Virus record (IMG/VR): IMGVR_UViG_3300032323_000939
Span: 1-64,000 of that record
Reading direction: 5' to 3' (one strand)
Length of the DNA stretch: 64,000 nt
DNA from: a virus
Part shown: in pieces, positions 1-7,918 of the stretch
Layout of the letters: every line of letters begins with the position of its first letter
Numbering within the stretch: position 1 is the stretch's first letter
The notes under the pieces: model-generated
Told to the model about the DNA's origin: nothing
Databases searched by the model: none
The model's input: the letters and a program-made list of their open reading frames with translations, nothing else
Position numbers and translations under genes: made by a program

Positions 1-1020
1 ACCATTACGGGCAATGCCATCAATTATGTTGTCTAAGTTATCTCCTACATTTACAGAGACAGAGTTGTTAGACATCCATGCCCAGCCTGGGTTTGATGGA
101 TCATACGAATTTCTATCAGGGAATGCTTCTGAGTTCTTTAAGTTTAAGAAGTCTGCATCATCAATGCGACCAATCAGTAACTCAGCAGACCGCCGAACAT
201 TACCAGATACAACACACACCCCAATAAGGTTCCCAATATCAGCGATATCAATGCGAGTAAGTTTTCCCCCAGCACGACCTTTAAAGATGCGCCTAATGTG
301 TTCATGTAGTTTGATGAGTGGCTCTGGGCCTGCTGCGGTTCCACCAAAGATCTTGATTGGCTCACCCGCTTTACGAATTTGTGAGTAGTCGAATTTAGGA
401 GCCTTCGTGTCTGAGCGTAAGTAAGAGTTAATAAGGCTCGATGTTGATTCGACCCAGCCTTCTCTGGTATCTGGAATGACATATGTTTCCCCCTCTTGAG
501 ATTCATAAATAGTGAAGTCTTTATCGGCGCCCTTATCGTCGAAGCCAACTCCAACACCAAGCATACTCGCTTCCATTAGGAAGGCAAAAGGCTTGGCTGG
601 ATCAGTCTTAGTCATTGAGCCAGTAGATACGAAAGCACAGTTTTGAAGTGCTGCAGAGTTACGCTGAACGTTTACAAGTGGCGTACCCATTACCCATAGG
701 CCACGGCCAGGAGGTGTCCACTTTAGGTTCCACAAACGATCAAAGGCTTCCTTGGCTGAGGCTGCTGCCTTGGCATCTGACCAAGGTAGGCGATTAGTTT
801 TAGCATGGTCTTTTTGTAACGAGTACATTCCGTTAATGACTCTCTCGCAGACATCTACCCATGTTTCTTTAGTACCATCTGCCTTAAGTCGTGAATAGGT
901 GCGAAGGAACGTTATCTCTCCTACAGAATTACCTGCGGCATCCTGATAACCAAATGGCGCCTTCTTGTTCCTATATGGCGCAATAAAATCTTCGGTTAAT
1001 TTAAAAGAGAATATGTTCAT
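1..1020 (-). CDS. nrdJ: Class II (adenosylcobalamin-dependent) ribonucleoside-triphosphate reductase, N-terminal part, cut by window edge
   Basis: The reading frame starts at an ATG at 1020 and stays open for 340 codons to the window edge, so only the N-terminal part is present. Residues about 103-109 read PPGRGLW and 121-128 read NSAALQNC, the typical start of the reductase barrel with the cysteine equivalent to the first redox cysteine of Lactobacillus RTPR. Residues 273-280 read GNVRRSAE, a signature of monomeric B12-dependent reductases. The enzyme would reduce ribonucleoside triphosphates to deoxynucleotides in the cytoplasm for phage DNA synthesis, using host cobalamin and needing no oxygen or small subunit. 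It is the last gene seen of the minus-strand replication/metabolism block. The C-terminal redox-active cysteines lie outside, so completeness cannot be judged. Family assignment is strong. Confidence 0.88.
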   Translation of the reverse strand, partial: MNIFSFKLTEDFIAPYRNKKAPFGYQDAAGNSVGEITFLRTYSRLKADGTKETWVDVCERVINGMYSLQKDHAKTNRLPWSDAKAAASAKEAFDRLWNLKWTPPGRGLWVMGTPLVNVQRNSAALQNCAFVSTGSMTKTDPAKPFAFLMEASMLGVGVGFDDKGADKDFTIYESQEGETYVIPDTREGWVESTSSLINSYLRSDTKAPKFDYSQIRKAGEPIKIFGGTAAGPEPLIKLHEHIRRIFKGRAGGKLTRIDIADIGNLIGVCVVSGNVRRSAELLIGRIDDADFLNLKNSEAFPDRNSYDPSNPGWAWMSNNSVSVNVGDNLDNIIDGIARNG

Positions 1021-1193
1021 AACCCCTACCATTTCTAATTGAATGCAAATACCCCTCGATGGGAACGCATATTATGATGGGCCGAAACCTATCACACACT
1101 TATTAACTTGGTTGACTGGTAACTGGGAAGACAAAAGCCTAAACTGGCCTCCACCTTGCTCCACTACCCTCCACTTGCTATTATCAGATAAAA

Positions 1194-2699
1194 CTATTCT
1201 TCAATTGATTGTTGAATAATCTTAGTTATTGATTCTTCTTTAAGAGATTCTGGTAACTCTTTTAATGCCTGTGCACGATCTCCAAAGATGGCTGACAGCA
1301 CTCCGCCAGAACTTTGACGCTCTGCAGTGATGCGAACAAACTCTCTGTTCTCTTCTAACTCTTTTAGATTTCCTACAAGTTTAAATAAACGATCAATCTC
1401 TTGAGATACATTTGGATCAGCATACCCGCCATTCATTTCTTCAGCAAAACGCATAAAAGCCACTCTCTGGCCTTGCATTTCAATAATTGCAGTTAATAAA
1501 GCCTTTAGTTGATCTTTAGTTTTTACCTCTACAGGAAGGTTGAAAGCACAACTATTGTCAGGCTTGAAAGCAGGACAATTCGAGGCAACAAAGCATGTGT
1601 TACATTGGCGAAGTGACGAGTACTGATTATTAAGAACTGGAACATCTTTTAAAACCTCTTTACCTTCATCATCTGTATCTACAATTGTTTTCATCTTAAC
1701 ACCAAAAACTGGGAGGTTTTGAATCTCAGATGGATCTCTTTCTATCACTTCATTGGCAGATTTTTTCCGCACTTCAAGGTCACTGTTATCAGATGCACCA
1801 CCCATCAATTCCATCAAACCAGTTAGTAGTGGTGTATCGCTGTTATCAGATACTTGGGCATTTTTACCGCCTTCAATGATGTGAAGATCAGGTGTTTTCT
1901 TATCCATTGATTCCTCTAGTTTCTTGTATGACCAGACCGCAACCTTAGTCGCTTCCAGGGTACTATCTTGTATAAACTCTAAATAGTCCAACCCAGCCTT
2001 CTCTACAATTGCCTTGTATCGTGGGCGTGCTTGGTCTTTCATCTTCTTTGGATAACGAACTAACTTAGTGCCATTCCATATTATAGTCTCGCCCCTTCGC
2101 ATTGGCGAAAGCCAGGACAATGTGCTGGCGGTGTTAAATACTACCTGTCTCAGGTTGTCAGGTTTAGCGCACCCAAGTGCGTGATAGGTAGTCCCAAACT
2201 GACTGGAGTAACTCCTAGTTACCGCCGCCAAGTTAGTGATGGACTCTAACTCATCGTACGGAATCATCACGTTCTTATGTTTCTCAGACATCTCTTTTAA
2301 TTTTTGTAACCCGTATTCCTGATGCCATACAACCCATAACTTAGGGTCGTTACTAAAGAATGAGCGTTGAGTTTCTACCCACTCAAGACCTAAGATTAAA
2401 GAGTCAAACTCTTGAAAGGCTTCGGCTCTATCAGCATTGTTTACAAGGAACTCTTGATAATCCGCAGCAATGTTAACTAACTCCTCTTTAGATAACCCAG
2501 CCTTATCAGCCTGTGCTGCACCTGATTCTATGTAGACCTTTGTCTCTGGAGTAAAGTGTTCGCTTATAAGCCACAACTTAGTTTTAGGTAGACCTCGTTT
2601 ACGAAGTCCCCAATAGTTGAGTCCCATCGACTCAACCTTCATAGCCTCCAACAGAGTTCGATTAGAGCCTACTTCTGTCCCACTAAATATTAACTTCAC
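1194..2699 (-). CDS. Conserved phage-type protein of unknown function with a four-cysteine cluster
   Basis: This 501-residue protein starts at GTG (2697..2699), which overlaps the TAG stop of the upstream HAD-like gene by one base, so translation is probably coupled. I do not recognise the fold with certainty. The central part has many buried-looking strands and a motif around residue 190 (TASTLSWLSPMRRGE) that loosely recalls TIM-barrel proteins of the tRNA-guanine transglycosylase type found in some phages; this is a weak impression. Near residues 366-388 four cysteines are spaced C-x2-C-x5-C-x8-C, fitting a zinc site or an Fe-S cluster. The C-terminal 120 residues are charged and helical. 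Its place between nucleotide-metabolism genes suggests an enzyme acting on nucleotides or DNA, but function is open. Confidence 0.8.
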   Translation of the reverse strand: MKLIFSGTEVGSNRTLLEAMKVESMGLNYWGLRKRGLPKTKLWLISEHFTPETKVYIESGAAQADKAGLSKEELVNIAADYQEFLVNNADRAEAFQEFDSLILGLEWVETQRSFFSNDPKLWVVWHQEYGLQKLKEMSEKHKNVMIPYDELESITNLAAVTRSYSSQFGTTYHALGCAKPDNLRQVVFNTASTLSWLSPMRRGETIIWNGTKLVRYPKKMKDQARPRYKAIVEKAGLDYLEFIQDSTLEATKVAVWSYKKLEESMDKKTPDLHIIEGGKNAQVSDNSDTPLLTGLMELMGGASDNSDLEVRKKSANEVIERDPSEIQNLPVFGVKMKTIVDTDDEGKEVLKDVPVLNNQYSSLRQCNTCFVASNCPAFKPDNSCAFNLPVEVKTKDQLKALLTAIIEMQGQRVAFMRFAEEMNGGYADPNVSQEIDRLFKLVGNLKELEENREFVRITAERQSSGGVLSAIFGDRAQALKELPESLKEESITKIIQQSIEE

Positions 2700-3187
2700 T
2701 AATCTTGCCAGAACTCTAAATCTTTAGGCGCTGATGCATCTTTAGACTTGGCTACATTTACTCTGTTTATTGATTCTTCAATTTGATCCCAAGTACGTCG
2801 TTTTTTAGGGGCATCAGGTCTATGGTCTATAGCAAGGTATCCTGGATTCATAAACATAACGGCTGGAATACCTTGTTCTTCAAATACCCATGCACACATG
2901 GCGGGATCAGCATCTACATACATCTCAATTGGAGCACGACTACGGCTCATAACAAACTGACGTTTCTTTAGGTCTTCACCTTCGAGGTAGTACGCACGAT
3001 CAATCAAGTCATCGTAATTAATAATTCCATGGGAGTTTAACCAGTGTTCGGCATCTTCAGTCTTACGACTTGTCATTAAAGCAACTCTGTTGTTTATATT
3101 TAACGCATAGTAAAGCATTACTCCTGCACGGATTGGTTCTCCTGTATCCGAACTAAGTACGCCGTCTAAATTCAACAATATGTTCAA
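2699..3187 (-). CDS. HAD-superfamily-like protein with Asn in place of the nucleophilic Asp
   Basis: The 162-residue protein begins MNILLNLDGVL. HAD phosphatases carry hhhDxDG at this spot; here the first aspartate is Asn6 while the second, Asp8, is kept. Later HAD-like elements follow: a TSRK segment near residue 40 (motif II Thr/Ser plus Arg/Lys) and DADP near residue 93 (acidic motif). The size fits small phage HAD proteins related to 5'-nucleotidases or polynucleotide 3'-phosphatases. The missing nucleophile implies either loss of phosphatase activity or a binding or structural role. It lies 3 bases downstream of the nucleotidyltransferase gene and overlaps the next gene by one base, so the three are co-transcribed. 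Confidence 0.75.
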   Translation of the reverse strand: MNILLNLDGVLSSDTGEPIRAGVMLYYALNINNRVALMTSRKTEDAEHWLNSHGIINYDDLIDRAYYLEGEDLKKRQFVMSRSRAPIEMYVDADPAMCAWVFEEQGIPAVMFMNPGYLAIDHRPDAPKKRRTWDQIEESINRVNVAKSKDASAPKDLEFWQD

Positions 3188-3190
3188 GTA

Positions 3191-4129
3191 TTATCCTTTT
3201 GCTCGGTATGTTGCCGCTCTACGAATTAGGGTCTGAGTATCTGGCAGTTCAATGCCATATGTCTCTTCAGCCTCTTGTGCTTTGTACGCTGACCAGTACT
3301 CAGACAGTTGTTTTAGGGCAGGAACTGTTCCATACTTTTTACCAGCCTGCCATCTATAGTTGTTAAAATCAAAGTAACCTTTTCCATCTGGTCTAAACGC
3401 ATAGCGTCGAGACTGATGAATATCTTGGAATAACATAGTTCCCTGCATAAGAGCCTGTTGTAATTTAAACTCTGCATTTCTACGAGACGCATCATTTTGT
3501 GAACCCTGTAGATCGGTCAAGGCTTGAGAGTATCTGCTAACTATTTCAGATGCTTTTGTTTTATCTTTTAATGCTAGTGATTCCCACTCCTTGTTCTCTG
3601 GAGCAGCCTCTTTTAACGGGAATACAGTCCACTCATTATGTGTTAAATCATAGGCTGCATAAGGATTTATAGTTTGAATGTCCGTTGCTCCAGGATTTAC
3701 ATAAAAGGTAACTTCAAAACCATTCCAGTTCTCTGTCTCTGGCTGTAAATTGTTTCTAAAATCCTCATTTAACATCTTGCTAATCTCTAGATCGCTAAGA
3801 CCCATGTACTCTGGGTGTGCTTTACGAAACTTAATATAATTTACGCCAATTAACACATCTAGATCTGCTGGCTCACGATTAGCAGACCACTGATATGAGA
3901 CTGCTGATCCAGCAATCCATACTCTAGTCCATGTATCTGGATGACGGTAACCAGCGTTAAGGAATGACATTAATTTTTCTAGTATGCCATTTCGTACCCA
4001 ACTCTTCATAGTTGTATTAATAAAGAGATCTGGGTCTAACTCTTGCTCAGGGGCAGAAAAATAGGATGTAGGAGAACCCTGTAGTTGTACGGGACCTACA
4101 AATCTATCTAAGCCATCTGGACGGTTCAT
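3191..4129 (-). CDS. Nucleotidyltransferase-fold protein (Pol beta-like)
   Basis: The 312-residue protein has at residues 74-75 a GS pair followed after about 13 residues by D89-x-D91 (sequence GSAVSYQWS ... ADLDVLIGV), the Gly-Ser plus two-Asp metal site of the nucleotidyltransferase superfamily. A third acidic strand may be VTFYVNP near residue 150. Proteins of this fold move NMP groups onto RNA, protein or small molecules; the substrate cannot be told. The C-terminal half is helical, rich in Tyr and Gln. It starts at ATG 4129, follows the 93-residue gene by 12 bases and is separated by 3 bases from the HAD-like gene. A nucleotidyltransferase next to a HAD-like protein suggests nucleic-acid end or nucleotide modification, by inference only. 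Confidence 0.72.
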   Translation of the reverse strand: MNRPDGLDRFVGPVQLQGSPTSYFSAPEQELDPDLFINTTMKSWVRNGILEKLMSFLNAGYRHPDTWTRVWIAGSAVSYQWSANREPADLDVLIGVNYIKFRKAHPEYMGLSDLEISKMLNEDFRNNLQPETENWNGFEVTFYVNPGATDIQTINPYAAYDLTHNEWTVFPLKEAAPENKEWESLALKDKTKASEIVSRYSQALTDLQGSQNDASRRNAEFKLQQALMQGTMLFQDIHQSRRYAFRPDGKGYFDFNNYRWQAGKKYGTVPALKQLSEYWSAYKAQEAEETYGIELPDTQTLIRRAATYRAKG

Positions 4130-4141
4130 AGTCCTAGTCTA

Positions 4142-4423
4142 TTAGACTGAAGGAGTTTCTATGCCCCTATCACTTAAAGCATCTAGTATTTTTGCTTTAA
4201 GTTCTGCTGAATTGTCCTTTGGTTGAATACTTGCAAGTACTGTTCTAGCCACTCTATCAGCGAGTAGTTGGCTCTCGATATCAGAGACTAACTCCTTGCT
4301 AGTTTGATAGATGTCAAAAGTACCTGCTTTGCGACGAACTGTTTCATCTGGTTCAGCAATCTGAGTTTTAATCAACCCATTTGTGTCAACCATTACTGTG
4401 TAGGCATAATCAATTTCAGACAT
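4142..4423 (-). CDS. Small protein of unknown function (93 aa)
   Basis: The frame starts with ATG at 4423, overlapping the TAA stop of the upstream 182-residue gene by one base (TAATG), which supports the start and coupled translation. The N-terminus has a short beta pattern (YAYTVMVDTNGLIKT) and the rest is helical and charged. No motif is recognised. It is very likely real because it fills the operon without a gap. Confidence 0.7.
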   Translation of the reverse strand: MSEIDYAYTVMVDTNGLIKTQIAEPDETVRRKAGTFDIYQTSKELVSDIESQLLADRVARTVLASIQPKDNSAELKAKILDALSDRGIETPSV

Positions 4424-4971
4424 TATTCCATTCCTATCAATTTACGTTTACGTTGAGATACCCCAACTGCAACTGGACAAAAATCACACAGGTAGGTCTT
4501 TGGACCTGCCTCATCTTGGTAACGAGCCATACCTTCGGCTTTACGTTCCTTAACTGTTTTTGGTATAAGGAGTTTAGACTTATCATGCCAATCAGAACAT
4601 CCATCTACTGGTTTGTTGTGGCGTTGATAGCACTCCATTGCACCTTCCATAAAGGTGGAACGTGAATCATAGAAACTCTCATCAATTTCTGCAAGGCCAG
4701 CGGAGCCTCCGCTTTTAATTTGACGAATAATTTCTTTTTTTGATTCTGTCTTTGCCCACGCTCTTAATGGCAAAACAAATAACTTACCTTTGTGCGGTTC
4801 TCCAGAAGGAAATACGTGGCTCTCACACGCAACGGCTAGTAGCATATCTAATTCGGGATCTCCATCATATGGAGGTAACTCTTCTAATGTTCCGCAGACA
4901 AGGCAGTGCAATAAACGAAACATTGGTTCATTGTCTTGTTTCTTTTCACCAAGAATAGGGATATTACTCAT
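4423..4971 (-). CDS. Unknown protein with two cysteine pairs, possible zinc-binding
   Basis: This 182-residue protein carries HCLVCG near residues 22-27 and YLCDFCPV near residues 158-165. The two C-x2-C pairs could form a split zinc site. The middle is rich in charged residues and includes a ME-x-YQRHN segment. No known family is recognised. The gene begins the cluster of nucleotidyltransferase, HAD-like and reductase genes and is followed by a one-base overlap. Confidence 0.72.
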   Translation of the reverse strand: MSNIPILGEKKQDNEPMFRLLHCLVCGTLEELPPYDGDPELDMLLAVACESHVFPSGEPHKGKLFVLPLRAWAKTESKKEIIRQIKSGGSAGLAEIDESFYDSRSTFMEGAMECYQRHNKPVDGCSDWHDKSKLLIPKTVKERKAEGMARYQDEAGPKTYLCDFCPVAVGVSQRKRKLIGME

Positions 4972-5007
4972 TGTGCTCCTTATATTAGTCCATGTAGCCT
5001 AGCGCAT

Positions 5008-5181
5008 TTAAGCGGCTATGGCTATTTTACGGTGTTGTTGATCGTGTCCTAGGCGGACTGTACTCTTTAGAGAGTAACCACAGCAAGATTTACCCTTTTT
5101 TACATTTGATCTTGGATTTTTTTTATTTGACTTACCACATTTACGAGCATCATTTCGCCCACCACTGCTTTTTTTAGCCAA
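5008..5181 (-). CDS. Small basic protein with cysteines (uncertain start)
   Basis: The frame is open between 5008 and 5223, but its upstream part overlaps the end of the 114-residue gene. The proposed start is the TTG at 5179..5181, which overlaps the upstream TAA by a few bases; an ATG at 5223 or 5217 is the alternative with a longer overlap. The 57-residue product is lysine- and arginine-rich and has one single cysteine (RKCG) and a CCGY pair. It fills what would otherwise be a 200-base gap. No family is recognised and no clear ribosome site precedes the TTG. Confidence 0.35.
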   Translation of the reverse strand: MAKKSSGGRNDARKCGKSNKKNPRSNVKKGKSCCGYSLKSTVRLGHDQQHRKIAIAA

Positions 5182-5518
5182 GAGGAATACCGTAATCGGG
5201 ATTCTTTGCGTTGTCATGACCACTTTGGAAGTGGTTATTTAAAGCACGCTTTACAACGCCTTGATGACGAGAGGTTGTTTGAGAATATTTAGATGTTGAT
5301 TGTTGCCATCCAGCATCACCATGCCATGCAATTGGAGTGCCATAAGAACGGACTGTGTACGTAGGATTTGATTTACGATACTCACGAGTCTCATCATCTG
5401 ACATATAGCCAGGGCCAGTAACACCTTCTACACCAGATAAGGCTGATGCTTGAAACGGTATCTTGCTTGAAATAAAATCTGGTGCTTTTGCTAGATTAGT
5501 TTTTGCTACCTTAGCCAT
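5174..5518 (-). CDS. Small phage protein of unknown function, SRHQ-containing family
   Basis: The 114-residue protein starts at ATG 5518, overlapping the stop of the preceding gene by one base. The second half has an aromatic pattern (AWHGDAGWQ followed by YSQTTSRHQ) that I associate with short conserved proteins of actinobacteriophages; a link to the DUF8033 type is possible but unproven. The C-terminus, ending near GIPLG, overlaps the next small frame. It belongs to the run of small genes between 5.0 and 9.7 kb. Confidence 0.7.
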   Translation of the reverse strand: MAKVAKTNLAKAPDFISSKIPFQASALSGVEGVTGPGYMSDDETREYRKSNPTYTVRSYGTPIAWHGDAGWQQSTSKYSQTTSRHQGVVKRALNNHFQSGHDNAKNPDYGIPLG

Positions 5519-5793
5519 TAGTAATCAGACTCCTTAATCCAAGAATGCAAGTGATGTGCTTCTACAATTGCTGATGCTGGTGCGGACTTTTGTCCACGAT
5601 ACAAAACACCAGTTGGTAATTTAATTTTAGAATCGTGCTTACCACGATTTACAGCGTTAATGGCACGCTTTGATGGGCCAAGCATAGATGCAGGAACTGG
5701 TGGATAATGATTACTTTGTAGGTGTGCAAGTAATCCCATGTCCTTGTTCTTACCCTTCATTGAAGAGTATTCTTCAGCATGCATGTTGCCCAT
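5518..5793 (-). CDS. Small protein of unknown function (91 aa)
   Basis: It starts at ATG 5793 and ends one base into the next start (TAATG). The protein is rich in His, Ser and Lys and includes a PTGVLYRGQKS segment and a C-terminal HHLHSWIKESDY. It has no membrane segment and no cysteine. Function unknown; I regard it as a real gene because of tight packing and consistent orientation. Confidence 0.68.
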   Translation of the reverse strand: MGNMHAEEYSSMKGKNKDMGLLAHLQSNHYPPVPASMLGPSKRAINAVNRGKHDSKIKLPTGVLYRGQKSAPASAIVEAHHLHSWIKESDY

Positions 5794-5802
5794 AATTAAT
5801 CC

Positions 5803-6102
5803 TTAATCTCTAAAAGATTGACGTTGAGTTTTTTGCATTCCTTGCAACATTCTACCTGCTCTACCTTTACCCTCTACACTGGCTCTTGCACTTCTTGTTG
5901 CTTGTGGATCAGTTTCTCTATATTGACCACTTGCAAGTGCTCCTGCAGATAAACCTGTAGTAACTCTATGAGTTCCACTTTGTTCAATCATTGCTTTTGA
6001 TTCTGCAGCAGATTTTGCTCCCATAGGAGTTACAGAACCAGACCAACCACCGTCTTTAGCCTCTACAGTGTGTGTAAATTGTTGTGGTTGTAAATTAGGC
6101 AT
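5803..6102 (-). CDS. Small protein of unknown function (99 aa)
   Basis: The 99-residue product has an N-terminal beta-like part (FTHTVEAKDGGWSGSV) and a basic, Gly/Arg-rich C-terminus (GKGRAGRMLQGMQ). It begins at ATG 6102, two bases after the upstream stop. Nothing identifies a function. Confidence 0.65.
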   Translation of the reverse strand: MPNLQPQQFTHTVEAKDGGWSGSVTPMGAKSAAESKAMIEQSGTHRVTTGLSAGALASGQYRETDPQATRSARASVEGKGRAGRMLQGMQKTQRQSFRD

Positions 6103-6104
6103 CT

Positions 6105-6305
6105 TTACTTACCTGGGTTTACCTTTGCTGGGTATTCAGATGTCATAAAGCCATAACCATAAAATGGATGTAATGATTGACGGTTTGCTTCAGTCCCTGT
6201 TGACTCAGTACCTACTTCAGTATCAGGACGAGCCTTGCGATACTTACCATCTGTTGATCCCTCTTCAAGGGACTTGTTCATTGAACGTGATGAATTAACG
6301 GCCAT
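6105..6305 (-). CDS. Small protein of unknown function (66 aa)
   Basis: The start ATG at 6305 shares one base with the upstream stop. The short protein is polar, with Ser/Thr/Gly-rich sequence and a C-terminal HPFYGYGFMTSEYPA stretch. It is kept as a gene because of the unbroken operon spacing; no family is recognised. Confidence 0.6.
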   Translation of the reverse strand: MAVNSSRSMNKSLEEGSTDGKYRKARPDTEVGTESTGTEANRQSLHPFYGYGFMTSEYPAKVNPGK

Positions 6306-6502
6306 TACTTTTTCTTCTTTCTGTTTGCCTCAATTACGGTGTCTACCGCTTGAGCAGATTGAGCGTACTGCTCTTTGCGTGATGCTGGAAACTCTCCTGT
6401 TCGAGAAGAGATAAAAGCACCCGTATCCCGAACTAAATTATGAACCCTCTGACGTTCTTTAGCACTCTGAATGCGAGTTTTTCTACGGTCATTAAACATC
6501 AT
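6305..6502 (-). CDS. Small basic protein of unknown function (65 aa)
   Basis: The frame could start at 6556, but that would overlap the upstream zinc-ribbon gene by 58 bases. An internal ATG at 6500..6502 forms an ATGA overlap with the upstream stop, the usual arrangement here, and is chosen. The product begins MMFNDRRKTR, is strongly basic and is probably helical. Function unknown. Confidence 0.62.
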   Translation of the reverse strand: MMFNDRRKTRIQSAKERQRVHNLVRDTGAFISSRTGEFPASRKEQYAQSAQAVDTVIEANRKKKK

Positions 6503-6699
6503 GCCATTTTGTCCTTTATTCGTTTTTGGTTCTTTTGAGTCAAACAAGAGAGACATTGTCCTCTGTTAGCCATAAATTCAATAGGATTCATAACCATTCC
6601 ACAGGTAGGACATGGCGCTGACCCATTGTAGCGAGTTGCATTTTCTACAATTTGTTTTGCCTGTAATTCCATAGTGTACATGCCGTCGCCATCATCCAT
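6499..6699 (-). CDS. Small zinc-ribbon protein (66 aa)
   Basis: Two cysteine pairs, CPTCG at about residues 30-34 and CLSC at about 49-52, form a classical four-cysteine zinc ribbon of about 20 residues. The N-terminus is acidic and the C-terminus lysine-rich. Such small ribbons usually bind nucleic acid or act as subunits of larger complexes. It overlaps its upstream neighbour by one base and its downstream neighbour by an ATGA. Confidence 0.72.
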   Translation of the reverse strand: MDDGDGMYTMELQAKQIVENATRYNGSAPCPTCGMVMNPIEFMANRGQCLSCLTQKNQKRIKDKMA

Positions 6700-6896
6700 T
6701 AGTAAGCCCCTTTATCTGCACAGCCCTTGCATATTCTTCCAACACCTGCATAATCTTGTGCGCCTTTAGATCCGCATCCTTCACACTTCCATTTTGGATT
6801 GTCGCCCTTAGCAACTTGTGCTTTACTCACTAAACTCATATATGAACTTGGGACACGTTTTGGATCGTTACCACGATCAGGAACCATAGTTGGCAT
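6699..6896 (-). CDS. Small zinc-ribbon protein (65 aa)
   Basis: CEGCGSKG at about residues 38-45 and CKGC at about 56-59 give a second four-cysteine ribbon directly upstream of the first. Spacing differs from its neighbour, so the two are probably only loosely related. The start ATG at 6896 overlaps the previous stop by one base. Confidence 0.72.
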   Translation of the reverse strand: MPTMVPDRGNDPKRVPSSYMSLVSKAQVAKGDNPKWKCEGCGSKGAQDYAGVGRICKGCADKGAY

Positions 6897-7258
6897 TAGT
6901 TGCTCCCTAGTGCGTTTCGTTCGGCTGCTTGATAACCAGCAACACCGCCAGAGAACCAGGATACTCTTGGTTCGGCATACTTTCTATCAATACTAACAAT
7001 GTCATCAATTCCAGGTTGAGAGCGATCTCCATACCCATATCGTTCTGGAAATAGTTGAATCTGTGGCAATGGTGGTCGAACCATCTCTTGGATATCTTTT
7101 CCAGGAATATTCATAATCATTAACGCCTGTTGTGTTAGTCGTTCCATGTTAGACGCAAAAGGACCGTGATAGGAATATCTCTTTGCTACTTGATCTGGCT
7201 TTACTGGAGCACGCCAAGGTTTGGTGTGATCATATACACCATCAAATTTTTGACTCAT
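6896..7258 (-). CDS. Protein of unknown function (120 aa)
   Basis: The gene starts at ATG 7258, four bases inside the end of the glycosylase-like gene (ATGA overlap). The protein is rich in Pro, Tyr and Gly with a short helix near residues 40-60 and no cysteines. No motif is recognised. Confidence 0.68.
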   Translation of the reverse strand: MSQKFDGVYDHTKPWRAPVKPDQVAKRYSYHGPFASNMERLTQQALMIMNIPGKDIQEMVRPPLPQIQLFPERYGYGDRSQPGIDDIVSIDRKYAEPRVSWFSGGVAGYQAAERNALGSN

Positions 7259-7917
7259 CCTATTGCCCCTCTATGTGCGACCCATGATGTTGCTTGTACT
7301 TTATTAGGTACATCAACACCCAATTCTCCAGCAGCATGCTGATATGCGTGAACAAAATGCTTATAACGACCCATTGAACTTAGTCCTAGATCTTGAGACA
7401 TAACTCCTGTCTGACGTGGTTCTTCGGCTTTCTTTCCCTTGCCTTGACCAATAAATGGTCTACCCATTGCAATGTCGTATGCGTGACGATCAATAGTTAC
7501 TGGAGATGGGTTGCTTGGATCATGGATATTTTTAAAGAAGTTAGTTACTTTATGACCACCCAGTACTTTTTCTGGTTCTTCACCTTCGTGAATGCGACGA
7601 GCCTTCTCAACATTTGCTGGAAGCAGAGCGCTTTTTACTGTGCCAGTTTTTGTTAATTCTTTTGCTTCTCTTACGTTACGGTCCCAGTCACTTAAAGGAG
7701 AGAGTGCCGCAATAATTCCTGCACCACGGACTACATTTCCTCCACCAAGTTTAGTTGCTTCTTCATGGGCTTTTTCATACCACTCATGTCCGCCTTTTAT
7801 AAAATCTGGAGAGGCTTCACGGTACTTACCAATAATGTTCTCTACATGTCCTTTAAATTGTGCTTGGGCAATATTTGCGTCCCAGCGACCATGTGGATCT
7901 ACACCAAATTTTGCCAT
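7255..7917 (-). CDS. Helix-hairpin-helix DNA-glycosylase-like phage protein (DUF7178-like)
   Basis: This 220-residue protein has the order GAGIIAALSPLSDWDRN (about residues 65-81), GGHKVTNFFKNI (about 119-130) and VTIDRHAYDIA (about 139-149), ending with a VQATSWVAHR motif. The arrangement helix - GhK..NF - vtIDrH resembles the helix-hairpin-helix base-excision glycosylase fold, where a conserved Asp follows the hairpin; actinophage proteins of this kind are filed as domains of unknown function. A role in DNA base repair or modification is an inference. It starts at ATG 7917 one base after the upstream stop. Confidence 0.62.
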   Translation of the reverse strand: MAKFGVDPHGRWDANIAQAQFKGHVENIIGKYREASPDFIKGGHEWYEKAHEEATKLGGGNVVRGAGIIAALSPLSDWDRNVREAKELTKTGTVKSALLPANVEKARRIHEGEEPEKVLGGHKVTNFFKNIHDPSNPSPVTIDRHAYDIAMGRPFIGQGKGKKAEEPRQTGVMSQDLGLSSMGRYKHFVHAYQHAAGELGVDVPNKVQATSWVAHRGAIG

Positions 7918-7918
7918 G

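Noticed and set aside
174-560. Minus-strand open frame of 128 codons near the left edge
   Set aside because: It lies wholly inside the class II reductase in another frame; the reductase frame carries conserved motifs, so this one is a shadow.
1021-1193. Cobalamin riboswitch before the B12-dependent reductase
   Set aside because: I looked for the B12 box and associated stems on the minus strand and saw none; a -10-like CATAAT is present but too weak to list.
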